Of a DNA stretch of 64,000 nt, positions 21,327-34,519 are shown one piece after another. Both the position numbers and the translations under genes were made by a program. Source of the stretch: Membranipora membranacea (taxonomy: Eukaryota; Bryozoa; Gymnolaemata; Cheilostomatida; Membraniporidae). The stretch lies in assembly GCA_914767715.1 (NCBI GenBank), contig OU612066.1, forward strand, positions 23,968,283-24,032,282, in the 5' to 3' direction. The notes beneath the pieces are model-generated. The model had not been told where the DNA came from. It worked only from the letters and a program-made list of their open reading frames with translations, and ran no database searches. Numbering within the stretch: the first letter of the stretch is position 1; every line of letters starts with the position of its first letter.

Positions 21327-24300
21327 TATGTTTTGTTGTTAGGTGAGGATAGTTTGGCAGCAGAGAGAGCTGCTGCTTTCTGTACAGAATGTGAGCTCTC
21401 ACCAAAGTCTCTCTTTGTGCTGCCTCAGACTGATCATCTATTCGGTTACATCATCAGGTAAGGGGCTTACTATAGAGTAGTATGTCATCATCACCTAGTA
21501 CTTCTCCATTTTTTCCTGTTTTTTGTCTTCTCTTCTTTGAAGGAGTTTGTACCAGAAAGTATTCAGAATCTAAATTATTTTTTTATTTGATTTGGTTGGA
21601 ACAAGTAAATTTTAGGGAATCTGCAGCGCTAGACAAAGAATCGGTGATGTGAGGTTAGGCTTTGAATTAGAAACTTATGATTAATAAAATGAGGAATAAC
21701 TAGGCTACAGGGCTTATAATACAGAAAATAAGAATGTTATTTGTTTTAGCGTGCTGTTGATATACTAATATTGCCTCTTCGGACCCAATCTACTAAATAC
21801 TTTCTTTTTCAAAGTTTAAATTTGAGTTTGATCCCATTTATTTTCCCGTAGACTGGAGAATGCTTTCTATGAGTTGAGTCAGAACTACTACACTACAAAT
21901 ATAAGAAGAGTTAAATCACACAGAGATTATCTCAACAGATCGACCCACCAGGTATGGATGGTCATCTCTGATAATTGTTCTGATCGGATCCTCAAACATT
22001 AGATCATCTTATCCGCTTATCTTGTCAAACAACGTGAATGGATGTGTTCGCTCATGACCGCTGTATTCTGAAAGAAATGGTTAAGACACAATTCAAACAA
22101 AATCAAAAGGTCAACTAACTCACACTTTTAAAAAGTGAATTGGCGCTATCCAAAGATAACTTGAGTGTCTCAGAGTATGGGTTGATCAAACATGCCATTT
22201 TCCTGATTCTGGGTATAATTTGTCATGTCTCGTTTCAGGTTCTTTTTATCAGACATCAGTTCAAGGTGGCTTTCTTCCACGAGCTGAAGCAGGACACTCA
22301 GATGGCATTGAAGCATTACAAGCAAGCCTATGGTCACTGTCTGGAAGCTAAACTCAATGAGAACCTGATACTAGAGGTCAAAACCTTAGCTGGGTTCATA
22401 ACATTCAAGGTAGGCAAATGGTATGCAACCAATCTTTCTCATAAGATGTAATGTAAATAATCGGTAAGCATAAATTGTAAAGAGAATTGATTCAAGTATC
22501 AATAACCAACAATAGTAATGGAGCCCAGAGCACCTTTGTAAACATTCTGAAACTGGTTTATGCAATGGAATATTGCGAATGAAACCCAAGTTGATAAGTT
22601 GAATGACTCTGAGTTGTGGACAAGTGTGTGTCTTATACTTCTATTCAGTCAAGTATCACATAACTCCTAATATCATCAGGACTACCATTGTCGGCTACTA
22701 ACAAAATGTAATTTTTTTGCAGATTTGCTCTCTATCATTCTTCCACAACCAACCACTAGATGCTATAGAGCACTTCAGGAAGTTCATTGAGGTCTTTAAA
22801 GCTCGGGTCGGTCCACCTAACCTGGCATTCGAGCATAGTGCCTGGCTATCAAAACAGTAAGCAATTTTATTCATGAACATCGTACGCGAACATTGTAGGG
22901 CAGTTATTATCATACTTTGTTAAATTATGTGCTGAGACACCAAAGAGTTGATAGTACCCTTTTAACACACTGAGAGTGTGTCCATTAAGACTCTGCGACT
23001 GGATTGGACAAGTTTTTTTATAGATCATTAACACAAAACCGGAAAAACATGTCCATTCGCTAGTCTTCATTCTGTGAAAGCTGTGTAGTGTTGTCTTATA
23101 CATGAGATGTAGATTTAAGATAAACAGTAAACACGCCTGAAATATTATAGATTCCAGCTGTTTTCTGAGATATTCGATGAGGCTATCAGACTGGGTCTTA
23201 CTGCTATACAGACACAACACCCTGGATTCTATTACCAGCAGGCAGCTAGCCACGCTATTACCAGGAAACGGCTCTGTAGAGGATTGTGTCATGTACGTAT
23301 TACTTCGATAAGTTTCTGGCCTGATTTTGACGCTTTGTGATGACGTATTTGTTATGTTATCTTTATTGTATTCTCGTTATTATTTGGTCTTAATTATACA
23401 TATTCAATTTTTTTTTTTTGATATATTTATAGTCTGGAACAGAACTACCAGGTGCTCCTGAAGTGATGGAGTACTTTGGACATCGACCCTGGCTCAATTT
23501 GTTAGGTAAGTAATTTAAATCACAATCAATAGTATGACATTCTGGTTGACCGAAAGGTTGAGGCCTAGATTTATAATTCAAGTCCTAATCCAAGATAAAA
23601 AAAAACCAATCGAAAGCATAACACTTTACCTATCTTCCTCTTGAATTGCCTATGAAATTTAAATTTCATGATATTCGTTGTAGATAATTCGGATCAAAGG
23701 CAACAGGAAGCGGCCGTACAGTCTCTACATGCTCTGGAGAGATCAACCAACCACTCTGTACGATTTAATCTTTCTACCACTTAGGAACAAAGTCTCATAG
23801 TTTTTACATATCAGGCTATGATGAAACTTTAAAATTGTTTCCTCAAGATAGCTGCACTGGCTTAACCTAAAAAGTGCTTTCCTTTCTTACTCTGACCCAT
23901 AAACTTTTTTTGTGTTACACCTTCTGTCACAATTATTGCTACGATAAATACATGCATACATAGATGACAGCCAAGAATTCATCAGGCTGTTTTTCCTGTA
24001 TCTGTTATTCTAACTAGTTTTTTTCTGCTCGTTTTTTCAGGCTCTGATAATACAGCTGCTTACTATGGCTGTCAATCACTTCCAGAAACACAAAAGCTCC
24101 AGAATGAGATGCAATCTATGTATGTATCACTAATGTGTAATTATTTAACCTATTTATGAAAGTTTTAAAACAAAGGTGTTCAAAACATCATATCACTATT
24201 AAAAGTTTTTTTCTTTTTTTGCGGATAGCTGTGAGAATACATTTTTATGACCAACCAATTTAGAAAGGTGATGCTGAATATGTGTTGAAATATCCTCTTG

Positions 24301-27300
24301 CCTTGTTGTAGTGGTTATGATTGGAGAAGAACATTATCATGCCAAGGAATATGGAAAGGCATTACAGTGAGTTACAAATATCAATTACAATTTTAAAATT
24401 GCAACCAAAGGCGAAATGTTCACTGAGGTCCATTTTTAGTACAGTTGTTGCTTACCTGTGATCTGCTCACATGCTCAAATGTCGAATACTTACATGATTC
24501 TGCAAGTTTCAAGATACTTTGATGACCTTGTTCAGTGCTTATGATGGGTGTTGAATCTGTAATAGTAATTACATATTTAAGATCCCTGTTTTCTATGATT
24601 TGTAAGATTATTGACTAAAATAGCTGGGGAGTACAGGCGAGAGAAATGGTACGCACTACTAACTACAGTGATAACCACAGCATTGAGGAGTGCCTACCTG
24701 CTGGCTAGTATCCAGGACTATGTCAACTTGTCATTGGAGTATATAGCTGAGGAAATCTGCAGATCAGCTGAAACTAAAACTAGAGTACAACTCTCTCTAC
24801 TACAAGTTATATGTGTAAGTCACTCTACTACAAGTTATATGTGTAAGTCACTCTACTACAAGTTATATGTGTAAGTCACTCTACTACAAGTTATATGTGT
24901 AAGTCACTCTACTACAAGTTATATGTGTAAGTCACTCCACGACAAGTTATATGTGTAAGTCACTCTACTACAAGTTATATGTGTAAGTCACTCTACTACA
25001 AGTTATATGTGTAAGTCACTCTACTACAAGTTATATGTGTAAGTCACTCTACTACAAGTTATATGTGTAAGTCACTCTACTACAAGTAATATGTGTAAGT
25101 TACTCTACTACAAGTTATATGTGTAAGTCACTCTACTACAAGTTATATGTGTAAGTCACTCTACTACAAGTTATATGTGTAAGTCACTCTACTACAAGTT
25201 ATATGTGTAAGTCACTCTACTACAAGTTATATGTGTAAGTCACTCTACTACAAGTTATATGTGTAAGTTACTCTACTACAAGTTATGTGTGTAAGTCACT
25301 CTACTACAAGTTATATGTGTAAGTTACTCTACTACAAGTTATGTGTGTAAGTCACTCTACTACAAGTTATATGTGTAAGTTACTCAGAACAAAGGCTTAG
25401 TAATAATCCTACTAAACCTTTGTTTCAAGATTTTTTGTAAGATTTAATCCTTCAGAAAAACCATGTAAATTGGATTAAGGAAAAAAATTGAAAATAGATA
25501 TTTTCTTTGTGTTGAATCAAGCCAGATGTTTTAATTTGGTTGCCTATGATCACGAATACTGATTTTCTCAATCTTACAGTATGTTGTCATCATCATCGTA
25601 AATGTAAATGCTGTCATACAATTTACTCTCTCTTAAAGCTTAGGCTCCTGCCATTTCGACATTCGAAATTGTGTGATTCTGCCAGATTGTATTCATTCTT
25701 GACTTACGTGATGATTGATTGTTGCTCCATTGCTTGAGTTGCTCATATATTTTCAGGGACAAGTGCCTGATCCTGAGCCTGGTTGTGACAGTCAGGCTGT
25801 AGATGAGGCTAATTCTCAGTGGAAGTCAGTTGTCAGCAATGAACAGGTGCTAGAACGGCCTGTCATAGTCAACATGAATGACATATTATCATTCAGTAAG
25901 TACAGAATGCCAAGTAACTCAAATTAGACTTAGACAAATAGCTGACGCTTGACAGTTCAGGCACTTAAATATTGGGCTATTAGTATTAGTATTAGCATCA
26001 GTATAATTGTGCAGATGGTTTTGTCAACCCTGCAATGATGCACCCTTTAGGAGTAATGATTGGCTAGGGTTTAGTTAAGCTAGTATGGTGGTGACTCAAT
26101 GTTAGCTAGCATCGAGTATCACTTGCTAAGGTGGAACTCTATACGAAGTTATACGGATGAGTAAATGTGAAATTTGGAGTTTAGGTTGGAGTTGTATGTT
26201 CATTGATATAGTCATGCAAAGAGGAGCCAAATCCTAATAATCATGTTAGAAATCTTTAATTTGTCGAAAGTCCAAGTTTTCGAACGAGATGTCAACGGTG
26301 ATTTTCCGTATCTGTGACACCTTTCTTTCTCACTTGCAGTTGAGTGTAAGGCATGTTTCATGAAGTCAAAGTATAAAGTAGATGAGGAAATTATACTGAT
26401 GGTTTACATCAAATGTAAATCACAATTTTCTCTCAGATTCTCAGAGCTAGAGGTCGTCTTCAATGATGAGGTTAGCGGAGTTTTATTATCTATCTATGAA
26501 ATATACACTTTGTTTTAGGACCTGTAGAGCATTATGGAACGTCCGATATATTCGGTATCATCTTGTATCATCTTGTGAGCTTATGCCAATGTGAGAATAT
26601 CATGATATTCAACTCATTTCAAACAACTAGGTTGAAACCAGTTTATTTTCGTGAACAAAACTTCTTTCGTATTATTCAATTTTTAATTCGGCAGACTAAG
26701 ATGGAAGTCCTAAATACATTTATTTAAATTATTTATGCTCACTATTGGTTTCTTTATCTCAGAAGTACAGCAACACATGTATTATAACAGACGATGGGGA
26801 TCTGCTTTCTGTTATTAACGAGGATCAGTTGAATAGTAAAGATTTACTCTTTCTGTCTAACGAGACAAAATCATTCAGATTTACCCTCAATCCATCCGTG
26901 CAGGATATGGGCAAGTTACTCCAGGTATGTCACAGATTTGGAAAACCTAAAAATATAATGGTTTATGGCATTTACACAATCTATTTGGTCAATTTTTGTG
27001 AGACCAGCTACTTGCGCATTTATCCTGGCATTTGAGTTCTTCTTGTTACTCGTTGAATCCATACACATAACATCAACTGAATAATGCTTGAATTTTGAGA
27101 TTGTTTGCCATGGAGCTGTAGAATATTTGCAGGTGGTTAGGTTGATGATATTTTGATCTACATGATAAAATTTCTGCTGTTTTTCACTGCTAAGCATAAT
27201 GAGTCACATTGGCTGAACTTTTTTTGCGGAGAAAAGTCTTGTATGTAAGATATATTCCTTATGATTAATGTTTTGATTTATAGGTGTCAAACATATACCT

Positions 27301-30300
27301 GAAGTTCAAATCAGCGGTGCCTGTTATACTGAACTTTGTGATGTCATCGCCATCAGCAGGTCACATGACCAGCTCACAAACTGAGGATGATATAGATCAC
27401 ATGATCACACAGCTTAGTCTTACTGACACGCCCCCTGTATGGAGTCATATACCTCACCGCAGCTCAACTGAGTGAGTTTTATGTTGGATCCAAGCCAGAT
27501 TATTTTATTTTGGCATTGTGGTGTGAAACACTTTTCGACTCCATGAATTCAATACTTAATACAAGATGAGCTCATGTACCCAATGGATTAGCACAACCAG
27601 GATTAAGAATTTGGTGTCACAAAGTCTCACCGTTGTGTTGTTCCTTAATCGAAAGTATCAGCTTGCTTTGTTCCATTTTTTCTTTCCACCACTGATGCCA
27701 AATTGAAGAAAGAAGTGGTGTCTCACTTTGCCGAGAGTACATCTATCATGATATTGAACCTTTTAACATAGCCTTTTATTTCTGTGTTTCAGTTTGGCCT
27801 GTCGTAACTCAGACCTTCAGGTGACTTATGACTGTGAGAAGAGTTGTCTAGTCAACGAGATATTTCCTATTCACTGGAGACTTGTAAACAATGAATTATC
27901 TGACATCACCAATGTGAGGTAAGGCTCTATGATCTCTATACTGTATAAACATGTTGTGAAGCTAACAAATTCTGGGGAAGCAATCTGGTATTAAGTGTCA
28001 CTCATTTAATATATCTATGACCTTATGTATTTTGAATCATATTGCTGTGGCTTTTCAGAACTAAGCATTCATACACTCACCATGATATACATGTCCAAGC
28101 ATACAAGGTACACCCAAACACGGGTTTAAATATGGGAAGGTTTGTGATGTTATAATGAGGAGACAACTCAGTGGAGTCATTAAAAATGTAATAAGTTCAG
28201 CGCTTATGAAGTTTATTATCGATAAGTAATTAAGAAATCAAACCGTATATGTTCATGTGTTTTACTGCCTTACATGACAGGTGTTCATTCAACGTAGAAG
28301 AATCCAGCATAGCCTCAGTTCTTAGCATGGACCAATCTGATGTTATACAATCTAAGAATGGCGCCTCCAACTTTCTCAACAATACCATGGATCAAAATGC
28401 CCAGGTCAGTGTTCAGCCTTCCATTCAGCAGAAGGTGATAAAAGATCAGTCACACATGGATGTAAAGAATAATGTAGCAACTTTATGTGATGCAGATGTA
28501 GGCAATACAAGAATGTTGTCAATCTACTTATTCAATTTTTTAATATTGAAGATATATATTGAGGAAAAACCAAAGGGATGCAGTGACATGAGGATTCTGA
28601 CAGGGCTCTTACCAAATTGTGAACCATAGACTTAATATATGTTGTGAACCATCCATTACAAGCCAAATGACAACCAAGCCATCAATTAATTCTTCCAATT
28701 TCTATGATCGATTTTACTGATATGTTGTAGGTAGAGAAGACAGTTTACCTGCGGCCCGCAGAGACAGGAGAGGTCAAAGTTACATGTAAGGTACTATATA
28801 ACATAGGAGAGGAGCAGTATCACCAGAGGATCACAGTATCATTAGATACTATAGAGCCATTCATGGTCACTACCAGATTTCTCAGTCTCAAGGTGCGTTC
28901 AGCTTACAGACTGTTTTTTATTGTTAGAGAATAGCGCTAGTGCAGCTAGCCTAAGTTCATGGCTGATCTGTCATGTGCATGTGGAGTCGCTCCCTCTCTC
29001 GGCGTCAGGCCAGATTGGCAGCAGGGCGAGAGCAACTTGATTTTAGAATTATCTGCCACTTTCTGTATCATATTACAATCTCAATTTCCCTCACGGGGAT
29101 TTCCCTCGCCTCCTTGTGGGAGAGGGGCCAACTATATCATATAAAACTGATCTTGTTCAAGGTCATTTCTCAGTCACTTGTAACCGGAAAATAGGCGTGA
29201 TATAGATTGATAAATTGAAGACAGACAGTTAGATTGAGCATATACCAGATCAAATAATGTACATCAAACCTTTCCTCGATATTTTTTGCTGACCATATAG
29301 GATTTTACGTATAAAAGAATCATAGCATCACCTCCGGTAATTTTAGATGGAGGATAGAATGACTGCTAATGCAGGAGAACCGTTCCTGCTTCAGTTTACT
29401 CTCGCCAACAAGACAGATTATTCTATTCACATAGATAACGCACAACTGCATCTTGTAAGTATAAACACACAAAATAATATAATAATAAATGAACTTTTTT
29501 GAACTGATCAGTGCAGAGAATTAAATAAGATGCTTAGAATGGTAGAGAGACAAGGTAGCAAACAATGAAGAAAGGATAAAACAGATGCTACATGCCTATA
29601 CACAAAACTGAAAAAAATATGTCAGTTGGTCAGGCTGTGACATTGTCACCATAAACTCAGACATGCTCTGGTCTAAAAATTTGCGGTTTTTTGTATTAAG
29701 TTAAATAATATGTGTGAATTTTGGTTAACTAAATTGTCTTTCAATGAATGCAAATTCCGTCTATCCTGTAACTTTCTTTACTCAAAATGCTACTGAACAC
29801 GAAATTATAAAATTTTACAGACAAAGCATCATTCAATATATTGGGTATTTCTTTGTTACTGTTATCTTTGTTTGCACGTAGTCTGATTATATTTCAGTTT
29901 GACTCAGTCCTTATATATATTTCTAGTTTTAATCAGGACTATATGTGACACTTTTTTTAGTCTCAGCATGTACCTGAAAGTAACAATAGACCTGTGAACC
30001 AGATATCTGATATTATACTGAACACAGATGAGGAAGCAACTGAGTATCAATGTCTATGTATACCTGACTCTACAAATAAGGACATAATACCAGGAGAATA
30101 CAAACTAACTTGGAGGAGGTGAGGGCGTCACTGATTTTTTTAGATTTGAGGAATTTAAAAATCCAATGATGCAAAGAATTTGAATTTTTTTAGCCATGTT
30201 AAAGTTCCTTTTACCGAGTTTCTTATTTTTACATTGTTATTTTCTACTGATGACCCACACTACACCAAAGAAAATAAAGCTGTAATGATTTGGCGATCCT

Positions 30301-32047
30301 TCATTGCTGCATATCAAGATGAGCTTGATGGACTGAAAACAATGTAGTTTTTTTATTTATTGACTGAGTCCCCCATGTTATTTCATAAAAAATATTTTGC
30401 TTGCTTGCAACAAATATATATAAATTTTAGTGTGAATTTTCTGACCAGGTTTAAGAACCACACACTAATTCTGAATTTTCCAAATACTGCATAAATATAT
30501 GTGCCCAAGGGTGAAGGAGGAATATCAATTTTCCCAACATCATGTTATGATGTATTCTTGACTGTTGTACTCATTTTTATATGTTACTGTTTTTATGAAG
30601 AGCTAACAGTGAGAAGGACACATTGGTTGAGTCAACTATAAACCTCCCTGCTCTGACCGTGGAGCACCAGCCTCTACATGTCGAGTGTACCCTGCCGGCT
30701 TACGGACATGTCAATAAACCACTAGATGTGTGCTATACCCTCTATAACAGAACCGGATATGTGCAGGAGTTTGAAGCCAGTATGGATACATGTGAAGCTT
30801 TTGTATTCAGCGGCCATAAACAGGTAAGCAAGGTTTTCTTTTTTACCTTATCATGTGAATAAAATGATGTCGAAAAAAGTGTTAGCTAAAAATCTTCAGA
30901 ATGTTTTATGGCTATGACCATATCAGTATTATATAATGACTACCCAAAGACCAAAGCATGTTATAGTCAGGCAGTTACTCATGATAAAGTTGTCTCAGAT
31001 TTGGATGGTAAAAAATTCAATGCTTTACTTGGCATGAATTATCGATGTTGGTGGATGATGCCACAGCTTCTAGGAAGTGCTTGTTTCTTGTATTGTACTT
31101 CCAGGTGACTGTGACATCATAATGCAGAGAATGACAGTTACCATCCCTTATGGAAGGCACTCTTCCATCATCAATAATTCATAATAAGTAAAGCGTTGAA
31201 CTTTTTTAACATGCAAATCTGACACAACTTTATCATAAGTAACTGCGCTGTAATGTAGTCCCCCTTCCAGGACCACTTGTCTAATATTGTAGTTTATGAA
31301 ATTTAATCTTAACATTATCTGACAAATTAGTAAGAGGCATGAAACTGATTAGATATTTTGATGTATCTTTTTACAGCTTCACTTCAGAACATTACCTTAT
31401 GCGTCACACACGATTAACTTTACATTGTATGCGCTGACTCCTGGCTGTCAGGCGCTGCCTCAGTTTAGACTCAATATGATGAAACATAGTAATATGACAG
31501 AGGCTGTACAAAAACTTATACCAAAATCTATATACATCATGGTAAGATAACTTCGCATTGTTTTTTAGGGAATCCCATAATGCAATATATTCAAAGAAAT
31601 CATATAGCCTAGCCAGTGTGTTGGCTCTCATTGATTGGGTTCAGTCTACACAACTCAACCGATCAGCGCCGTCATGTTGGCTAGACCACATCCCACAAGC
31701 AATCTAAGGTCAAAGTTGCATTGTGGGACTATTCTTTAGTCTCTATATCGAATTTTCCTTGAAAATCTTTGTTGCATTCATTACCATATCTATCCACTAT
31801 GCGGAAAACAAGCTGTTTTTTGTCAATAGCAAATGTCCACAAAAATATCGCTGTGAAAAAATTCATACAGTGCAATATCATGGTTTTGCGTCAAGACTAG
31901 AATTAAAACAGCATACTAATAATTACCGGAAGTCTTTTCGGTGAACAGAAAATTAATCAAAATATCACACTACTATATATTACCATTTAATCATGTTTTT
32001 AATTGTTTTAGCCAATGGAGTATAATCCAGAAATTATGAAACAATGA
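19958..32047 (+). CDS. TRAPPC11: TRAPPC11, TRAPP III vesicle-tethering subunit (complete, 25 coding exons, about 1135 aa)
   Basis: TRAPPC11 is a scaffold subunit of the TRAPP III complex in ER-to-Golgi traffic and autophagy. Exons: 19958-20158, 20527-20696, 21010-21080, 21343-21457, 21852-21951, 22239-22409, 22723-22856, 23151-23292, 23433-23505, 23684-23757, 24041-24119, 24312-24366, 24607-24814, 25757-25895, 26340-26470, 26763-26924, 27284-27471, 27793-27918, 28281-28497, 28731-28892, 29347-29454, 29961-30118, 30601-30823, 31377-31541, 32012-32047. The total is 3408 nt (1135 aa; human 1133). Matching segments include [53 protein letters not shown] (foie gras domain) and [12 protein letters not shown]; the rest is the C-terminal gryzun-type beta-rich half. 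The 3' end of the exon at 28281 is uncertain: GTAGGC after 28497 was chosen, but GTCAGT after position 28404 also keeps phase. Exon 13 ends in the first unit of a minisatellite that repeats its donor site. Confidence 0.95.
21293..21323. repeat. (TA)n microsatellite
   Basis: About 30 bp of alternating TA in the intron before the TRAPPC11 exon at 21343, lying just upstream of its 3' splice site. Confidence 0.8.
24795..25383 (+). repeat. 28-bp minisatellite, 21 copies, each with a 5' splice site
   Basis: The unit is CTCTACTACAAGTTATATGT followed by GTAAGTCA. The motif GTGTAAGT recurs 21 times from 24813 to 25373 at exactly 28-bp spacing with no indels; only scattered substitutions occur (for example at 24935-24942, 25088, 25100, 25270, 25285). 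The first unit is the last 20 nt of TRAPPC11 exon 13 plus the first bases of its intron, so the array is a tandem copy of an exon-intron border. Since 28 is not a multiple of 3 and an in-frame TAA occurs at 24872-24874, only the first donor keeps the protein intact. Confidence 0.95.
26078..26140 (+). repeat. Dispersed repeat C, copy 1
   Basis: Contains gtgactcaatgttagctagc followed by a cttgctaa...gtgga segment. A related copy is at 54811-54877. It lies in a TRAPPC11 intron. Confidence 0.45.
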
Positions 32048-32348
32048 TCATCGTCAGTGACTGAGGAGTACTATAAATATCTGTTTTATCTAAAACATTA
32101 ACTTCTGTTGCTACATCATGCCAAGATCTTATGTTTATTTTTTGAATTTTTAATTACTATTTAAAGATTGATTTTCAAGTCTTCTGGTGATTGATAAAGA
32201 ACATTTATTGATTTGCTGAGTTAAACTCTCCTCTTGGTATCACTTCGAAATGACAAATAGATCAATAAAATAACAAGATAAACTCATACCACTTTCCTTA
32301 GCACTGAATCTAAAGGAGGGAGATCTTGAGACTGTCATTCTCGACAGC
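32048..32348. other. Short gap between TRAPPC11 and the next gene
   Basis: 301 bp between the TRAPPC11 stop and the next same-strand ATG. It holds a poly(A) signal AATAAA at 32264-32269 and a splice-acceptor-like ctttccttag at about 32292-32301, just before the next ATG. There is little room for a separate promoter. Confidence 0.5.
32264..32269 (+). terminator. Likely poly(A) signal of TRAPPC11
   Basis: AATAAA 217 nt after the TRAPPC11 stop and only about 80 bp before the next ATG. Confidence 0.45.
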
Positions 32349-34519
32349 ATGCTACCGGATAAGTATTCTGGCTTTGTGTGGGTCACATTGGTTGTCTCAA
32401 CGCTTTGTTCGCTGGCAACAGGCTTTGAAGAAACTACGCCTTTCGGTAAGTTTGAGAATCGTTTTAGTTTGAACCGTGTATTATTGACCACAAAATTTCA
32501 GTCTGTACAACTAAGAAGTTAGGGAACACCTGACAGCACATTTTAATCCTTAAAAAACCTGAACATAATAATAAATTAATACATGGGATCTTTGAAATGG
32601 CATAATCACTCTTTTCCACAGGTTTTAGCTCCTCTCTGCTACTGTCTACTGCAACTTGACAAATGATTAAAACGTCACCATAAGTATTAATTCTCATTAC
32701 TTGTTTCACTAGGTACGGAAGCACCAGATGTAGAACTATTTGATTACTACTATGACTCTGTTGATAACGACACTTACAAAGCAGCATATGAGACTCTGTT
32801 TAACTGGACATATGTGGACACCAGGGATTCTCAAGACAGCAGTACTACAGTGTATATCTTTGTGGGAGTGGTTGGAACTTTTTTTCTGCTCATAATTGTC
32901 TTGGATTTCACTCACCTGGTTAGTTACATAATTGTTTAGAGTGAAAAAAATGTTGTTGATAAACGAATCGGGAAAGGAATTTAGATTGATCACAAAATCG
33001 GGAAAGGAATTTAGATTGATCACAACAACAGTCCACCCTACACTTCTTCCAAAAGTTTGAGTCGTACAAAAGTGGGATGTATTAAGCAGTTCATTTTTCA
33101 ACTGATGAAAACATTCCAACATTCTGTGAATTTAACTTGTAGAACTTATCATAATAGGGCTTCAGACAGTCATTGATGCTAGTCAATTCAAATTTTCACT
33201 ACCAATGTTTGTTGTGGGGTCTACTGAGTTGCTGTCCAACTCTACACGGTATGAAACTCCCCGAAGCCTACTCTACGAAAGAACCACCTGTTTTATTTGA
33301 TGAAAGGCTTGCCAGGAATTTTTACAGTAGCAACGAAATCATTCATTAATTCAACAAATCCAGCTGCGGCCAAGGTTACAGGGTCACCCTCAACACAAAA
33401 ACAACCCGGGTTTAACGGAGCCATTTAGACAGGGCGGTCAAAAGACCTGAGAGTAAAAGATTCAAAAATAAGACAGGCTCATATTCACTGATGACGAACA
33501 CTTTATCCAGAACTACCTCGAACGATGCCCCACAGGTCGGCTAAGACACCCTTAATACCGCACTGCCTGGGGCAAAGACTGCTTTTTGAGACACATGTGC
33601 ATTTATATTAATAATACAATTGTTTAACTATTTTTTAATATTACTATTTTTGCATGCAAGGCAACTTCATTATTTTTTAGCAGAGTATGTGTACCAGCAA
33701 CTTTTACAGTTAGTGATAGAATACAAATCAATCAATCAATAACTTCGTATTTCCTGTGCAGGTTGATTACTGTAAGACACTAAAGCAGCTGAGAGATGAC
33801 CATCTCGCTGCGCAAGCTGCTGAAGCTGAGAAAGAGGAAATAGACATTGAGGCTGGGATCGAAGATATGGAAGACGCAGAATCAACTCCTGCAAAACCAA
33901 TGGGTTAGTAGAAAAATAAAACAAATGAAGCCTAGGATATAAAGATTTTATTTAATTTTAATACTATGTTCTGCGTGTATTGAAATAGTTAGTGATTTTA
34001 CACCTTGAACCTTGGGAGAGGCTGACTCTGCAGAGGATAAAGACCATGTAAATTAGCCCAGAGACAACTTATAATGACTTAATGGATTAATAGTGTAAAC
34101 AAGGAGGGTGTGAAGAGTTGTCTGTGTGTACCTCTTAACTGAAAGCACCTCCCTCAGTCCTTTGTTATTATATAGTGTAGATGGGATCGGTGACTGTCCT
34201 AATAATCACTGTTCTATTTTCTAACACGTGCACATCATGTATTTGCTGACCTTTTCTCTGAAGATCTTCAACTTACCAAACTTGTATCAAAAGCGTCCCT
34301 GATTTATTATTGCTAGATATCTCTAAACTGGTTCCGGTTAAGACTGAAGTACAAGCAGATAGACCTAAATCTGCTGTTAAAGGCAAGACAGTAATACGGG
34401 CTGGTGGTAAAGGTACCATCATAAAGATAAACAAGAAACCTGAGAAAGTAGAGAAAGAACCAGAGTCACCAAGTGAAGACATCCTGGCTGAGGAGATCAA
34501 TGAAGCATTCATTGAATAA
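32349..34519 (+). CDS. Unrecognised single-pass type I membrane protein (4 exons, 215 aa)
   Basis: Exons 32349-32445, 32713-32918, 33762-33903 and 34317-34519 sum to 648 nt with matching phases. An in-frame TAA lies upstream of the chosen ATG. The product has an N-terminal hydrophobic stretch (about 8-25, VWVTLVVSTLCSLATG) typical of a signal peptide. A short acidic, Tyr-rich outer part (26-78) has two N-glycosylation sites (NDT 51-53, NWT 63-65). A transmembrane helix spans about 79-97 (VYIFVGVVGTFFLLIIVL). The cytoplasmic tail of about 118 residues has an Ala/Glu-rich helical stretch (110-135) and a Lys/Pro/Glu-rich end (150-215). I do not recognise the family. It begins 302 bp after TRAPPC11 on the same strand. 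A role as a small receptor, adaptor or ER protein cannot be chosen from sequence alone. Confidence 0.75.
32966..33026 (+). repeat. 31-bp tandem duplication
   Basis: aatcgggaaaggaatttaga followed by ttgatcacaa occurs twice in direct tandem in the intron of the unrecognised type I membrane protein gene. Confidence 0.8.
33140..33640. other. Unidentified GC-richer intronic segment
   Basis: Within intron 2 of the type I membrane protein gene, this stretch is less AT-rich than its surroundings (for example ctgcggccaaggttacaggg). It could be part of an old mobile element, but I found no terminal repeats or coding domain. Confidence 0.25.

Noticed and set aside
22867-23292. 141-codon minus ORF
   Set aside because: Antisense to TRAPPC11 exon 8 (23151-23292), which is well supported on the plus strand.
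24611-24874. 87-codon ORF reading from TRAPPC11 exon 13 into the repeat array
   Set aside because: The real exon ends at the donor after 24814; the extra residues come from reading intronic repeat units.
24795-25383. CRISPR-like regular array
   Set aside because: Units are contiguous 28-bp tandem repeats without unique spacers, and the DNA is animal. It is a minisatellite.
32736-33122. 128-codon minus ORF
   Set aside because: Antisense to exon 2 of the type I membrane protein gene and covering the 31-bp tandem duplication; no domain.
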